64,000 bases of DNA from Mesorhizobium carmichaelinearum (GCF_900199455.1 NZ_FZQR01000019.1:1-64000); one strand, 5' to 3'. Numbered from the stretch's first letter, positions 1 to 8,853 are shown. The notes: generated from the sequence alone by a model not told the origin. A program made the numbers and translations.

Positions 1-42
1 CACTGCATATCGTCGGCAGCGTCAGATGTGTATAAGGGACAG
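1..42. other. Sequencing-library adapter (Nextera/Tn5 mosaic end), not genomic
   Basis: Bases 10-42 match the 33-base Nextera read-1 transposase adapter with one difference (G for A at 37). Bases 24-42 are the 19-base Tn5 mosaic end. Bases 1-9 lie outside the adapter core and are also likely artefact. The genomic sequence therefore starts at about base 43. Confidence 0.95.
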
Positions 43-191
43 CGCCCAGTCCGCCGAGCCCGCCGAGCCCGCCGGATACACCACCGCCAGGCGACACGGA
101 TGACGGCAACAACGGCAATGGAAATGATCCGGGTCACCACGATCCAAGCAATCCCGGAAGAGGCCACGGCAATGGCCATGGCAGGGGATAG
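43..191 (+). CDS. C-terminal tail of an unidentified Pro/Gly/Asn/His-rich protein (5' end missing)
   Basis: A frame open from the contig end stops at TAG 189-191. It reads a Pro-Ser repeat (PSPPSPPSPP) followed by a Gly/Asn/Asp/His-rich low-complexity tail ending GHGNGHGRG. Such tails are common on secreted or surface proteins, but no domain is visible and I cannot name the family. The frame converges on the CHASE2 cyclase 36 bases downstream. The start is lost because the contig begins inside the gene. It is only about 50 codons and compositionally biased, so a chance open frame cannot be excluded. Confidence 0.4.
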
Positions 192-227
192 CCACTCTTT
201 TTTCTTGGCGCGTCCGGTATTCGACGG

Positions 228-2432
228 TCAGGAATCGGAGCCGAATTGTTGCTCCGCATATCCGGCATTCGCTTCCACCGCCGCTCCCGCCCGTTTGGCA
301 AGAAAATCATCCGGTCTGCGCGATATCCGGCCATAGAAGTCGTGCAAGCCTGCCGGCAGGCCCGCGGCCTTGGCTTTGGCCGCCGCGATGATCTTTCGGC
401 TGCGTGGCGAGCGCGAACGCAACGCCTCGACGATCTTGCCGTGGAGAAGCCGCAACTCCGCAAAATCCGGCGACGAGGCAACATTTTCATCGCCGACGAC
501 GGCGTTGATCTTCGTCCTCGCGCTCTTTCCCTTGAGCTCCAGCGATCCCGCGTCGAGCACGGCCCAGCCTGCCAGCGATCGCACTGTGTCGTCGGACGCG
601 AGGATGTCGAAATTCACCATCTTGCACGCTGTCTCGATACGCGCTGCGACGTTCACCGCGTCGCCGACAGCCGAATAGTTGAATCGTGACTCCGCCCCCA
701 TGTTTCCGACGCAGGCGACGCCGGTATGGATCCCGATACCGATGCGGACCGTCTGCTCGGCCCCGAATCCGAATGCATCGCTTTCGTTGAGGCGAGCAAT
801 CGTCTCGCGCATGGCCAATGCCGCGCGGACGGCCTTGGCAGGATGATCCGTGACATCGACCGGGGCATTCCAAAAGGCCATGATCGAATCGCCGATGAAC
901 TTGTCGAGTGTGCCTTCATTGGCGGTGACATGACGGCTGAGCGCGTCGAGAAGCGTGTTCAGAAACCGCACGACGGCGGTGGGCGGCAGTCTTTCGCTGA
1001 TCTGGGTGAAGTTTCGCACGTCGACAAACATCACGGTCAGCTCGCGGTCGTCGCCGCCAAGACGAAGTGCGTTGCGCGTATGCTCGATGCGGTAGAGAAG
1101 CGATGGCGACAAATATTGGCCGAAGGCCCGCCGGATCGCGCGCCGCTCCCGGTCCGTCACAAGGAAGCGGAAAGAGGTTGTCGCGAAATGCGTGATCGTG
1201 CCCATGACGATCGGTGCAAACGGGTCGAACAGCAGTCCCGCAAGCGAAAAGGCAAGCCATGACGCGACAAGCGCCAGGCCGGTGATCGCCAGGCCGCAAG
1301 CGAGCGCAATCGCGGGGCTTACGAAAATCGTCAGGATCACCAGAAGGCTGCCCAGCGTCGCGATCGACGCTATTTCCAGCCCGTTTGCCCAGTCGGGCCG
1401 CGACAGATAGTGGCCGGACAGTATCTGTTCAACCATCTGCGCGTGGAGCGAGACGCCCGGCACGTTCTCACCGAGTGCCGTGACACGAATATCCTGCAGC
1501 CCGGCGGCGGAAGTGCCGACAAACACGATGCTGCCTTCGATCGCGGCCTTTGTTTCGGGCGAGACGCCGCCGGGTGCGAGCACGTCCTTCGCCGAAACAT
1601 ACCGTTCCGCCCTGTCGGGACTGACATAGAGCCAGAGTTCGCCGGCCGAGGTCACCGGGATAACGAAGTCGCCGATCTTGACGGAGGTCATTATGCCCTG
1701 CCGGTCCGGCGCGCCGGCAATGAGGTAGGTGGAGGCGCCCTGCGCTACCCTTATGGCTTCGAGGGCAAGACCCGGATAGAGCTGCTCGCCATCCGTCAGA
1801 AAGAGCGGAGCTGCCCTCACCACGGCGGTCGATCTGCCCGGATTGAGGCTGATATGTCCGATGCCGGCGGCATTGGCCTCAAGCTGCGGCCGCAGCGGTG
1901 TGGCTGCCTTGACATGGGGAGGAGCATCGACCGGGCTCTCGCCCGTAAAGGCAATGCCGGCCTTCACTTGCGGCCGATAGTCCCCTTCGTTGGAGATGCC
2001 GTAACCCAGGATAACTGGCTTGCCGGCGATCGATTGGGCGAAGATTTCGTCATTGTCGGGCAAGCGATCGAGCAAGGCAGGATCGACGCCTGGCACGGCG
2101 CGGACGACAGTGCGAGGCGACAGACGATCGGGCTCGGCGAAAACGATGTCGAATGCGATGGCAGCCGCACCGAGCTCCGTCAGTTTGTCGACCAGAGCCG
2201 CCATGCGATCCCTGGGCCACGGCCACTGCCCGAACTGCCGCAAGGAGGCCTCGTCGATGTCGACCACGCGGACGGGCATCGACTCGAACCTGCGAGGTGC
2301 CAGTTTCTGATATTGGTCGAACGTCGCTTCGCGGGCGAGCCGCAACGGCTGCGGGTCGCTCGCCCGGACAATGGTAAGCGCCCCGACCAGCGACAAGCCC
2401 AGGATGACGCCGGCCAACTGGGCGCGTGTCAT
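228..2432 (-). CDS. CHASE2 sensor adenylate/guanylate cyclase
   Basis: Membrane-bound class III nucleotide cyclase, 734 residues, making cAMP (or cGMP) in response to an extracytoplasmic signal. An N-terminal membrane anchor (about residues 5-24) is followed by a CHASE2 domain to about 330, with the family's PWPRDR and AFDIVFAEPD segments. Hydrophobic segments follow at about 350-420, then the cyclase domain at about 460-640. The two metal-binding aspartates lie in MFVDVRNF and IGDSIMAFW, and the late active-site motif is SAVGDAVNVAARIE. Length and order match the CHASE2-cyclase family. The ligand is unknown. It is transcribed away from the aldo/keto-reductase remnant upstream. Confidence 0.93.
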   Translation of the reverse strand: MTRAQLAGVILGLSLVGALTIVRASDPQPLRLAREATFDQYQKLAPRRFESMPVRVVDIDEASLRQFGQWPWPRDRMAALVDKLTELGAAAIAFDIVFAEPDRLSPRTVVRAVPGVDPALLDRLPDNDEIFAQSIAGKPVILGYGISNEGDYRPQVKAGIAFTGESPVDAPPHVKAATPLRPQLEANAAGIGHISLNPGRSTAVVRAAPLFLTDGEQLYPGLALEAIRVAQGASTYLIAGAPDRQGIMTSVKIGDFVIPVTSAGELWLYVSPDRAERYVSAKDVLAPGGVSPETKAAIEGSIVFVGTSAAGLQDIRVTALGENVPGVSLHAQMVEQILSGHYLSRPDWANGLEIASIATLGSLLVILTIFVSPAIALACGLAITGLALVASWLAFSLAGLLFDPFAPIVMGTITHFATTSFRFLVTDRERRAIRRAFGQYLSPSLLYRIEHTRNALRLGGDDRELTVMFVDVRNFTQISERLPPTAVVRFLNTLLDALSRHVTANEGTLDKFIGDSIMAFWNAPVDVTDHPAKAVRAALAMRETIARLNESDAFGFGAEQTVRIGIGIHTGVACVGNMGAESRFNYSAVGDAVNVAARIETACKMVNFDILASDDTVRSLAGWAVLDAGSLELKGKSARTKINAVVGDENVASSPDFAELRLLHGKIVEALRSRSPRSRKIIAAAKAKAAGLPAGLHDFYGRISRRPDDFLAKRAGAAVEANAGYAEQQFGSDS

Positions 2433-2534
2433 GGCTTCTGCACCAGTTGCTGTGCCGCGTACCCTTCCTGCATGGTCCCGCCCCGGGAAATGGCTTTTCG
2501 AGCCTCAAGGCTAGGCTGCATTTTTCCTAGAGAA

Positions 2535-2548
2535 TTAGCAATCGCTAA
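2535..2548. promoter_or_regulatory. Short palindrome upstream of the CHASE2 cyclase
   Basis: TTAGC-AATC-GCTAA is a five-base perfect inverted repeat about 100 bases upstream of the cyclase start. It could be an operator. It is short enough to be chance. Confidence 0.2.
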
Positions 2549-2619
2549 CCTACCGCTCAACGGAGTAGCGCAGGTCCAGCGCGGCGATTTGCGTAGCCAC
2601 GAAGAAACTCAATCGGTTC

Positions 2620-2806
2620 CACATGATCGACACCGGCGACGTCAAGCGTGCCGAGGATCATCCCGAGAGCGCCTACCGCCGCAACGATCCGCGCTGCCAG
2701 GGCGAAAACTGCGACGCCAATGTCGAGGCGGCGAGCAAGGTGCGCGACATCGCGGCCGCCCGGGGCGTCAAATCAGGACAGATCGCGCTGACCTGGCTGC
2801 CATGTC
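2620..2806 (+). pseudogene. Aldo/keto reductase remnant (C-terminal piece)
   Basis: The translated stretch contains YRRNDPRCQGEN, then a helix ending GVKSGQIALTWL. This is the characteristic late segment of the aldo/keto reductase family (usually RxxxPRFQGENF ... PAQLALAW). The catalytic barrel is absent, and after ALTWL the frame runs into unrelated sequence before the ankyrin gene. It is a decayed fragment of about 60 residues from a normally 320-residue enzyme. An upstream start at 2623 would fuse it to the ankyrin protein, but that fusion would bury the ankyrin signal peptide. Confidence 0.7.
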
Positions 2807-2862
2807 GCGCAGCACCGCCCTGCCGAACTTGTACGCCATCCTCGCGCGTGATATCAATACGG

Positions 2863-3453
2863 ATGCGTGGACTGTTGACACTTATCGTGTTGGCGTTTGC
2901 CGCGACCAGTGCAGCGGCGGGCGATGTCTTGTTCGACGCCATAGCTGCCGGCGACAAAGTGGGTGTCGAGCAAGCTCTCGCCAGTGGTGCCGACGTCGAC
3001 AGCCGGGCACACGACCGTGCAACCCTCCTCATCGCTGCAGCGCTCGACAACCAGCCGGAAATCGCTGAATTCCTGCTCGGCAAGGGTGCCGACGTCATGG
3101 CGCGCAACTCGGGCGGCTTCACCCCGCTTCATGCGGCGGCCTTCTCCGGCAGCCTGCCGATCGCCAAGCTGCTGCTGGAAAAAGGCGCGGTGCTCGACGA
3201 TGCCGCCAATAAGGCGGGAGCTACGCCGTTGTTGGTGGCCGGCGAGGAAAACCACGTTGAATTGGCCGAATTCCTGATTGCGAAAGGTGCCGATGTGAAC
3301 CATCCCGAGGGTCATGGCTACATGCCGACAACGCGCGCATTCTGGAAGGGCAATACGGATATCGTACGACTGTTCAAACGCCATGGTGCTACCTGCCAAG
3401 CCAAAATCCTTGGCGAGGCGAACGCGGCGAAGTGCGCCGAGATCCACGATTAA
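2863..3453 (+). CDS. Secreted ankyrin-repeat protein
   Basis: A 196-residue exported protein. The start at ATG 2863 is preferred because it opens a clean signal peptide (hydrophobic LLTLIVLAF, then small residues ASAAAG). Upstream in the same frame lies only the aldo/keto reductase remnant. Four to five ankyrin repeats follow, recognisable from GADVDSRA, GFTPLHAAAFSG, GATPLLVAGEENHVELAEFL and GADVNHPEGHG. The C-terminus has two cysteines (ATCQAK, AAKCAE) that could pair in the periplasm. Ankyrin repeats bind proteins; the partner is unknown. The YHS protein starts 12 bases after the stop, so the two are probably co-transcribed. Confidence 0.85.
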   Translation: MRGLLTLIVLAFAATSAAAGDVLFDAIAAGDKVGVEQALASGADVDSRAHDRATLLIAAALDNQPEIAEFLLGKGADVMARNSGGFTPLHAAAFSGSLPIAKLLLEKGAVLDDAANKAGATPLLVAGEENHVELAEFLIAKGADVNHPEGHGYMPTTRAFWKGNTDIVRLFKRHGATCQAKILGEANAAKCAEIHD

Positions 3454-3465
3454 CGGAGGATGCAG

Positions 3466-3966
3466 ATGAGCACGATGATCAAGTCACGACTGGTTCGGAA
3501 TTTGGGGGCTGCCCTGGTCGCGGTAGCCGCGGTCGCCGGCGCGGGATCGGCCTTGGCCGACGATTCCGTAAACACCGGCTATTTTGGCGGCGTGGCGATC
3601 ATGGGCTACGACACGGTCGCATACTTCACTGACGGCAAAGCCGTGAAGGGCTCCGAAGAATTCACCTATGACTGGCTGGGGACACCCTGGCATTTTGCCA
3701 GCAAGAAACACAAGGAAATGTTCATGAGCGAACCGGTCAAATACGCTCCTCAATATGGCGGCTACTGTGCTGGCGAAGTCGTGAACGGAGGGGTCACGGT
3801 CAATGTCGATCCGGAAGCGTTCAAGATTATCGACGGCAAGCTCTACCTGATCTACGACGTACGCAATGCGGACGATTTCGCCGCGCATGCAGATAAAGAA
3901 ATACCGAAAGCCGATGCCAACTGGCCGAAGGTCGCGGCCGATTTGGAGCTCGACAAGTATCACTGA
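3466..3966 (+). CDS. Secreted YHS-domain protein
   Basis: A 166-residue exported protein: a signal peptide ending ALADD at about 33, then a YHS domain with the family signatures GYDTVAYF, FASKKHKEMF and APQYGGYCA. YHS domains of this secreted type are often linked to metal or redox handling; here that is inference. ATG 3466 is chosen over ATG 3460 because GGAGG at 3455-3459 leaves a workable six-base spacing only to 3466. It follows the ankyrin gene and converges on the downstream cyclase with 12 bases between stops. A scrap resembling its last codons recurs at 6404-6427. Confidence 0.9.
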   Translation: MSTMIKSRLVRNLGAALVAVAAVAGAGSALADDSVNTGYFGGVAIMGYDTVAYFTDGKAVKGSEEFTYDWLGTPWHFASKKHKEMFMSEPVKYAPQYGGYCAGEVVNGGVTVNVDPEAFKIIDGKLYLIYDVRNADDFAAHADKEIPKADANWPKVAADLELDKYH

Positions 3967-3978
3967 GACCAGGTTCGC

Positions 3979-6165
3979 CTACTGGACGACCATGAAGTGA
4001 AACACCTTACTTGTATTGACATAGGAGTAGCCTTTGCCGGCTGCGTCATTGCGTCTGTAGACGGGACCGCAGTCGGGGCGCCCGAACAGGTTCTCGCTCT
4101 GCTCGCACAAGAGATCGCCATCGACGTAGACGGTCTCTGTGACCAGCCGCGTCGTCGTGCGGAAGGCCGCCTTGCCGTCGCTCCCGATCTGAAGGAAGGC
4201 TGGTTGTAGTGCGGGTTCGATCTGGCCTTGCAGTGTATGGCCAAGGACGAGGGACGCGATCTCCGCACCTTTCAACTGGTCGTGTTCGTCCGGGGTAAAG
4301 CCGTAGGGCCATTCGGGTAGTCCTGCCTGGCGCAGCGCATTCACGATGGTCGCCAGATCCTGCGGGTTTCGGAAATGTTGAGTCATCTGCCACCCAGCCA
4401 AGGAGTCCACGTAGCTGGACCCTGCTCCGAGGCGGAGCCCGTCGGCAATTGCGGCTTTCGCATCCGGTAGACGGCCGCCGCGGACATACGCGGCAGCGAG
4501 CGTAAACCGAAAGTTGGCAACGGTGGGCGCGTCGTCGCGTGTGCGTTCGAGAGTCTCGATCGCTTTCTCGACATTCCCCTGCAGAAGAAAAACCAGCCCA
4601 GCAGCTTCCCGGTCGATGGCGGAAAGGTCGGGGTCGAGCCTGAGCGCCGTCTCGACCGCATTGGCCGCTTCGGCGTGATTGCCGGCGTATAACTGAACAT
4701 ATCCAAGGGCTGCTTGCGCCTCTGCATCGCCCGGACCGATTGAAACAGCCTTCTTGGCAGAGGCAATCGCATCTTCGTAGCGGCGATTCACGACTTGCAT
4801 GATACCGAGAATAGCATAGGGCGACGAAAGGTCCGGTTCGAGTTCCAAAGCTCGGCTCGCCTTCTCATAGGCTCTCTTTCGTGCGGGCGCGCTCTGGATG
4901 ATGTCGTTGAAGGACTCGCGCCAGACATAGACGGTCGTGCGCGCGTCAGCCGCAAAGGCTTCTGCGAAGGCGGAGTCGAGCCCCTCCGCCTTTTCATAGA
5001 GCGCAAGCGCCTCCCGCAGACCGGCCAGCAGGCCGCTGCGTGACGCCGTCTCGGCTTGTAGATAGTAATCGTAGGCCTCGAGATTATTCGTCGGCGGGCG
5101 TGCCATTCGCTCGCTCTCCGCTGCCGAAGCCTGGATACCGAGCGCTTTGGCGATCTCCCCGCTCATCTCGTCCTGGACACTGAACACTCCAGCCATGCCG
5201 CGGTCGAACCGATTGGCCCACAGATTATCGCCGCTTGCTGTGTCGATGAGCTGAGCATTGATGCGGATTTGCTCGCCGGTGCGGCGGACGCTGCCCTGAA
5301 CGACGAAGCGGACACCAAGGTCGCGCGCGACATCGGCCAGCGCAGCAGGCCGATTCTTGTAGGCGAAGACGGAATTGCGGGCGATGACATCGAGACCGGA
5401 AAGTTTGGTGAGGTCGGTGATCAAATCCTCGGTGATGCCGTCGGCAAAATAGTCCTGGCTCGGATCACCCCCGAGGTTTGTAAACGGCAGCACGGCAACC
5501 GAAGGTCGGGCGGCTAGGGAAGATGTCCTCGATTGCCACGCAAACAATCCTGCAAGGAGCACGACGAACAGGACCGCGATTCCTGCCATCCCGATCGCAC
5601 GGGGGGATACCGGCCGGCGAACTGCCACCTTGATTTTCCCTGCGGCTGCGGGATCCAGCAGCAGCCGATAGGCGCGAACGGGATCAGCGATGTTCTTGAG
5701 GCGCTGCTCGCCCAAACTGGCAAAGCCGACATCAACCTTGTGCACCGCGTGATCGAACGCCGTGCCCGAGATACATATCCCCCCCGGCTCGGCCATAGCC
5801 TCAAGGCGCGCGGCGATGTTGACGCCATCGCCGTAGATGTCATTTTTCTCGACGATGACATCGCCAAGATTGACGCCGATGCGAAACCGGATGTGGCGGG
5901 CGCTGGAGGTGCCCTGGTCTCGGACAGCCATCCGGCGCTGAATCGCGGCAGCGCACTGGATGGCATCGACGACGCTGGCGAACTCGACCAGCGCGCCATC
6001 GCCCATGAGTTTGACCATGCGGCCGTGGAATTCCTTGATCGCAGGGTCGACCAATTCGCGACGGCAACTTTTCAACCGCTCGAGCGTACCGACCTCGTCC
6101 TCGCCCATGAGCGTGCTGTATCCGACCACATCGGCCGCAAGTATCGCGGTAAGCCTTCGCTCCAT
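3979..6165 (-). CDS. Class III adenylate cyclase fused to TolB-like/TPR domains (copy A)
   Basis: A 728-residue protein. Residues 1-170 are a cyclase catalytic domain with metal aspartates in AADVVGYS and LMGDGALVEF, and the active-site segment DGVNIAARLE. One membrane span follows at about 190-212 (GMAGIAVLFVVLLAGLFAW). A TolB/FlgO-like domain follows (SVAVLPFTNLGGD, YFADGITEDLITDL), then TPR-type helices to the C-terminus. The catalytic domain is cytoplasmic and the TolB/TPR part should be periplasmic. The family is greatly expanded in rhizobia. It is paralogous to 6437-8614 along its whole length; its promoter faces the 3' end of that gene. Confidence 0.93.
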   Translation of the reverse strand: MERRLTAILAADVVGYSTLMGEDEVGTLERLKSCRRELVDPAIKEFHGRMVKLMGDGALVEFASVVDAIQCAAAIQRRMAVRDQGTSSARHIRFRIGVNLGDVIVEKNDIYGDGVNIAARLEAMAEPGGICISGTAFDHAVHKVDVGFASLGEQRLKNIADPVRAYRLLLDPAAAGKIKVAVRRPVSPRAIGMAGIAVLFVVLLAGLFAWQSRTSSLAARPSVAVLPFTNLGGDPSQDYFADGITEDLITDLTKLSGLDVIARNSVFAYKNRPAALADVARDLGVRFVVQGSVRRTGEQIRINAQLIDTASGDNLWANRFDRGMAGVFSVQDEMSGEIAKALGIQASAAESERMARPPTNNLEAYDYYLQAETASRSGLLAGLREALALYEKAEGLDSAFAEAFAADARTTVYVWRESFNDIIQSAPARKRAYEKASRALELEPDLSSPYAILGIMQVVNRRYEDAIASAKKAVSIGPGDAEAQAALGYVQLYAGNHAEAANAVETALRLDPDLSAIDREAAGLVFLLQGNVEKAIETLERTRDDAPTVANFRFTLAAAYVRGGRLPDAKAAIADGLRLGAGSSYVDSLAGWQMTQHFRNPQDLATIVNALRQAGLPEWPYGFTPDEHDQLKGAEIASLVLGHTLQGQIEPALQPAFLQIGSDGKAAFRTTTRLVTETVYVDGDLLCEQSENLFGRPDCGPVYRRNDAAGKGYSYVNTSKVFHFMVVQ

Positions 6166-6403
6166 ACCTGCCTGCGCCCTCCCGGTCGATCAAGCGGCTT
6201 CGCTGCAGCCTATTCTAGTCCCGCGTCGGACGCGAGCGTGCGCGACTGCTTTCCTGAGGATGTCTGGGTTACTCAGTAAGATGTCGGCTTGGGCGAACAG
6301 TGCCGGCCTGGCTCAGTGTCTGCTTTGGAGACGCCGAAATGCGGTGAGAATGACCGTTCGGGTCAGTTCACAACAGCAGACCTTGGAGGACAACGTCCGC
6401 TAG

Positions 6404-6427
6404 TGAGCTCGACAAATATCACTGGGA
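6404..6427 (+). repeat. Duplicated fragment of the YHS gene 3' end
   Basis: 24 bases here match the last codons and stop region of the YHS gene (3943-3966 and just beyond) with two differences. It sits in the same position relative to the copy B cyclase stop as the true YHS end sits to copy A. It marks the left edge of the duplicated unit. Confidence 0.75.
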
Positions 6428-6436
6428 CGCGTGTAT

Positions 6437-8614
6437 CTACTGAATCACCGCGAAGTGAAACACCTTGCTTGAATTGACAAAGGAATAGCCGTTTCCGGCA
6501 CCGTCGCGGCGTTTGTATACGGGTCCGCAATCGGGGCGCCCGAACATATTCTCGCTCACCTCGCACAACAGGTCGCCATCGCGATAGACGATCTCTGTGA
6601 CCAGCCGCGTCGTCGTGCGGAAGGCCGCCTTGCCGTCGCTCCCGATCTGAAGGAAGGCTGTTTGGAGACCGGGTTCAAGCTGGCCCTGCAGCGTATGGCC
6701 CAGCACCAGGGAGGCGATCTCCTCGCCCTTCAAGCGGTTGTGCTCATCGCCGGTGAAGCCGAACGGCCATTCGGGCAAGCCCGCCTGCTGCAACGCGTCG
6801 ATGATGAGAGCCAAATCCTGCCGGTTACGGTATTGGGCACCGTTGAGCCGGTATGCGGACAATGAATCGAACCCTGGCGTCGACATGGAACGCAATCCCT
6901 CGGCGACCGCCGCCCTCGCATCCTGCAGGCGGCCGGCGCGGGCGTAAGCGGCACCAAGCGTGATCGCGAAATCGCCGACTGACGGCGCATCGTGGCGGGT
7001 GCGTTCGAGCGCCTCGATCGCCTTGTCGTTGCTACCTTGAATGAGAAAGACCAGACCGGCAATTTGCCGGTTTATGGGTGAAAGGTTGGGATCGAGCCTG
7101 AGTGCTGTCTCGACCGCTGCGGCTGCCTCGGCATGATTGCCGGCGAACAGTTGCACGTACCCGAGAGCTATTTGCGTCTCCGCATCGCCGGGGCCGAGTG
7201 CGACGGCGCGCTCGACCGAAGCGATGGCTTCCTCGTAGCGGCGATCCACGACCTGCATGACCCCAAGAATCGCATAAGGCGACGAAAGGTCCGGGTCGAG
7301 CTGCAGCGCACGGCTTGCTTTCTCATAGGCGCGCTTGCGCGCGGGCGCGCTCTGCATGATGTCGTTGAACGATTCGCGCCAGATATAGACTGTCATGCTT
7401 GCATCCGCCGCGAAGGCCTCGGCAAAAGCGGGGTCGAGCTCCTCCGCCTTGTCGTAGAGCGTGAGTGCCTCCCGCAGCCCGTCGCGCCGGCCGGTCCGTG
7501 CTGTCTGCTCGGCCCGAAGGTAGAAGTCGTAGGCTTCGAGGTTTTCAGTCGGCGGGCGCGCCATGCGCTCGCTTTCCACTGCCGAAGGTTGCATTCCAAG
7601 CGCCTTGGCGATTTCCCCGCTCATCTCGTCCTGGACGGCAAACACGCCGGCCATGCCACGGTCGAACCGGTTGGCCCACAGATTGTCGCCCGTTGCCGTA
7701 TCGATGAGCTGGGCATTGAGGCGGATCTGCTCGCCGTTGCGGCGGACGCTCCCCTCGACGACGAAGCGGACGCCAAGGTCGCGCGCGACGTCCGTCAGCG
7801 CTGCGGGCTTGTCCTTGTAGGCGAACACCGAGTTGCGCGCGATGACGTCCAGGCCGGAAAGCTTGGTGAGGTCGGTGATCAGATCTTCGGTGATGCCGTC
7901 AGCGAAATAGTCCTGGCCTGGATCGCCACCGAGGTTTGCAAACGGCAGCACGGCAACCGATGGCCGCGATGGCATCGAGAACTTCTGCCATGCGAAAATG
8001 CCGGCAATCGCGGCAATCGCCAGGACGGCGGCGCCGGTCAGGATCATGACGCGCGAGCCCGGCCGGTGGGGCGCGGCCGTGACCTTTCCCGATGCCGCGG
8101 GATCGAGCAAGAGCCTATAGGCGCGAACCGGATCGGCGATATTCTTGAGGCGCTGCTCTCCCTGGCAGGCAAAGCCGACGTCCACCTTGTGGACGGCATG
8201 GTCGAATGCGGTTCCGGAGATGCAGACTCCACCTGGCTCGGCCATGGCCTCGAGGCGAGCGGCGATGTTCACGCCATCTCCGTAGATGTCGTTTTCGTCC
8301 ACGATGACGTCGCCGAGATTGACGCCGATGCGAAACCGGATCTGCCGGGCATCAGCGGCGCCCTTGTTGCGATCGGCCATCCGGCGTTGGATGATGGCAG
8401 CACACTGGACGGCATCGACGACGCTGGCGAACTCGACGAGCGCGCCGTCGCCCATGAGCTTGATGATGTGGCCGTGGAATTCCTTGATCGCGGGGTCGAC
8501 CAGTTCGCGACGGCAGCCCTTCAATCGCTCGAGCGTGCCTACCTCGTCCTCGCCCATGAGGCGGCTGTAGCCAACCACATCGGCAGCAAGAATCGCGGTA
8601 AGCCTTCGCTCCAT
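6437..8614 (-). CDS. Class III adenylate cyclase fused to TolB-like/TPR domains (copy B)
   Basis: A 725-residue paralogue of 3979-6165 with the same architecture: cyclase domain (metal aspartates in AADVVGYSRL and LMGDGALVEF; DGVNIAARLE), one membrane span (about 190-210), TolB-like domain (SVAVLPFANLGGD) and TPR helices. All catalytic residues are kept, so both copies should be active. Divergence is concentrated in the linker around the membrane span and in the TPR part, which fits a shared output with changing sensory input. It is divergent from the sugar operon across a 276-base intergenic region. Confidence 0.93.
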   Translation of the reverse strand: MERRLTAILAADVVGYSRLMGEDEVGTLERLKGCRRELVDPAIKEFHGHIIKLMGDGALVEFASVVDAVQCAAIIQRRMADRNKGAADARQIRFRIGVNLGDVIVDENDIYGDGVNIAARLEAMAEPGGVCISGTAFDHAVHKVDVGFACQGEQRLKNIADPVRAYRLLLDPAASGKVTAAPHRPGSRVMILTGAAVLAIAAIAGIFAWQKFSMPSRPSVAVLPFANLGGDPGQDYFADGITEDLITDLTKLSGLDVIARNSVFAYKDKPAALTDVARDLGVRFVVEGSVRRNGEQIRLNAQLIDTATGDNLWANRFDRGMAGVFAVQDEMSGEIAKALGMQPSAVESERMARPPTENLEAYDFYLRAEQTARTGRRDGLREALTLYDKAEELDPAFAEAFAADASMTVYIWRESFNDIMQSAPARKRAYEKASRALQLDPDLSSPYAILGVMQVVDRRYEEAIASVERAVALGPGDAETQIALGYVQLFAGNHAEAAAAVETALRLDPNLSPINRQIAGLVFLIQGSNDKAIEALERTRHDAPSVGDFAITLGAAYARAGRLQDARAAVAEGLRSMSTPGFDSLSAYRLNGAQYRNRQDLALIIDALQQAGLPEWPFGFTGDEHNRLKGEEIASLVLGHTLQGQLEPGLQTAFLQIGSDGKAAFRTTTRLVTEIVYRDGDLLCEVSENMFGRPDCGPVYKRRDGAGNGYSFVNSSKVFHFAVIQ

Positions 8615-8828
8615 ACTTGCCTGCGCCCTCCCCGGTCGATCAAGCAGCTTCGCTGCAGCCTATTCTAGTCCGCGAGCGTACGCGACCGCTATCCGGAGGA
8701 TGTCGGGTTGCTCAGTATGCGCGCCGATCCTTCCATCCGCGAGTTCTGAGCGGAATGCTCTTCGACACGATGTCCGCTTAGGTATGACGCGAAGCCGACG
8801 CAACCCGATGCCGCGCTTGACTTGCTCA

Positions 8829-8853
8829 TATGTTTCATAATAAATCATACATA
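8829..8853. promoter_or_regulatory. Candidate operator of the sugar operon
   Basis: Imperfect inverted repeat TATGTTTCAT-N5-ATCATACATA (8 of 10 positions pair) in an AT-rich stretch 38 bases before the dehydratase start. Its place and symmetry suit the FadR-type GntR regulator encoded at 14474-15280. Assignment to that regulator is inference. Confidence 0.4.

Larger units (their letters stand above)
3943..8717. repeat. Two-copy tandem duplication of a cyclase gene with flanks
   Basis: Unit A (about 3943-6278) and unit B (about 6404-8717) each contain the YHS gene end or a copy of it, a full cyclase-TolB/TPR gene and the same promoter-side flank (CTGCAGCCTATTCTAGTC, then GAGGATGT, then CTCAGTA). 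Similarity extends beyond both ends of the coding regions, so a segment was duplicated and not just a gene. The copies have since diverged at many positions, so the event is not recent. Confidence 0.85.

Noticed and set aside
1410..3068. 552-codon open frame on the plus strand
   Set aside because: Antisense to the CHASE2 cyclase and through the AKR remnant; arginine- and histidine-rich composition with no domain.
2623..3453. Fusion of the AKR piece with the ankyrin protein as one 276-residue gene
   Set aside because: It would place a clear signal peptide 80 residues inside the protein; the internal ATG 2863 explains the data better.
7133..8668. 511-codon open frame on the plus strand
   Set aside because: Exactly antisense to the copy B cyclase, which has all catalytic motifs; a GC-rich mirror frame.
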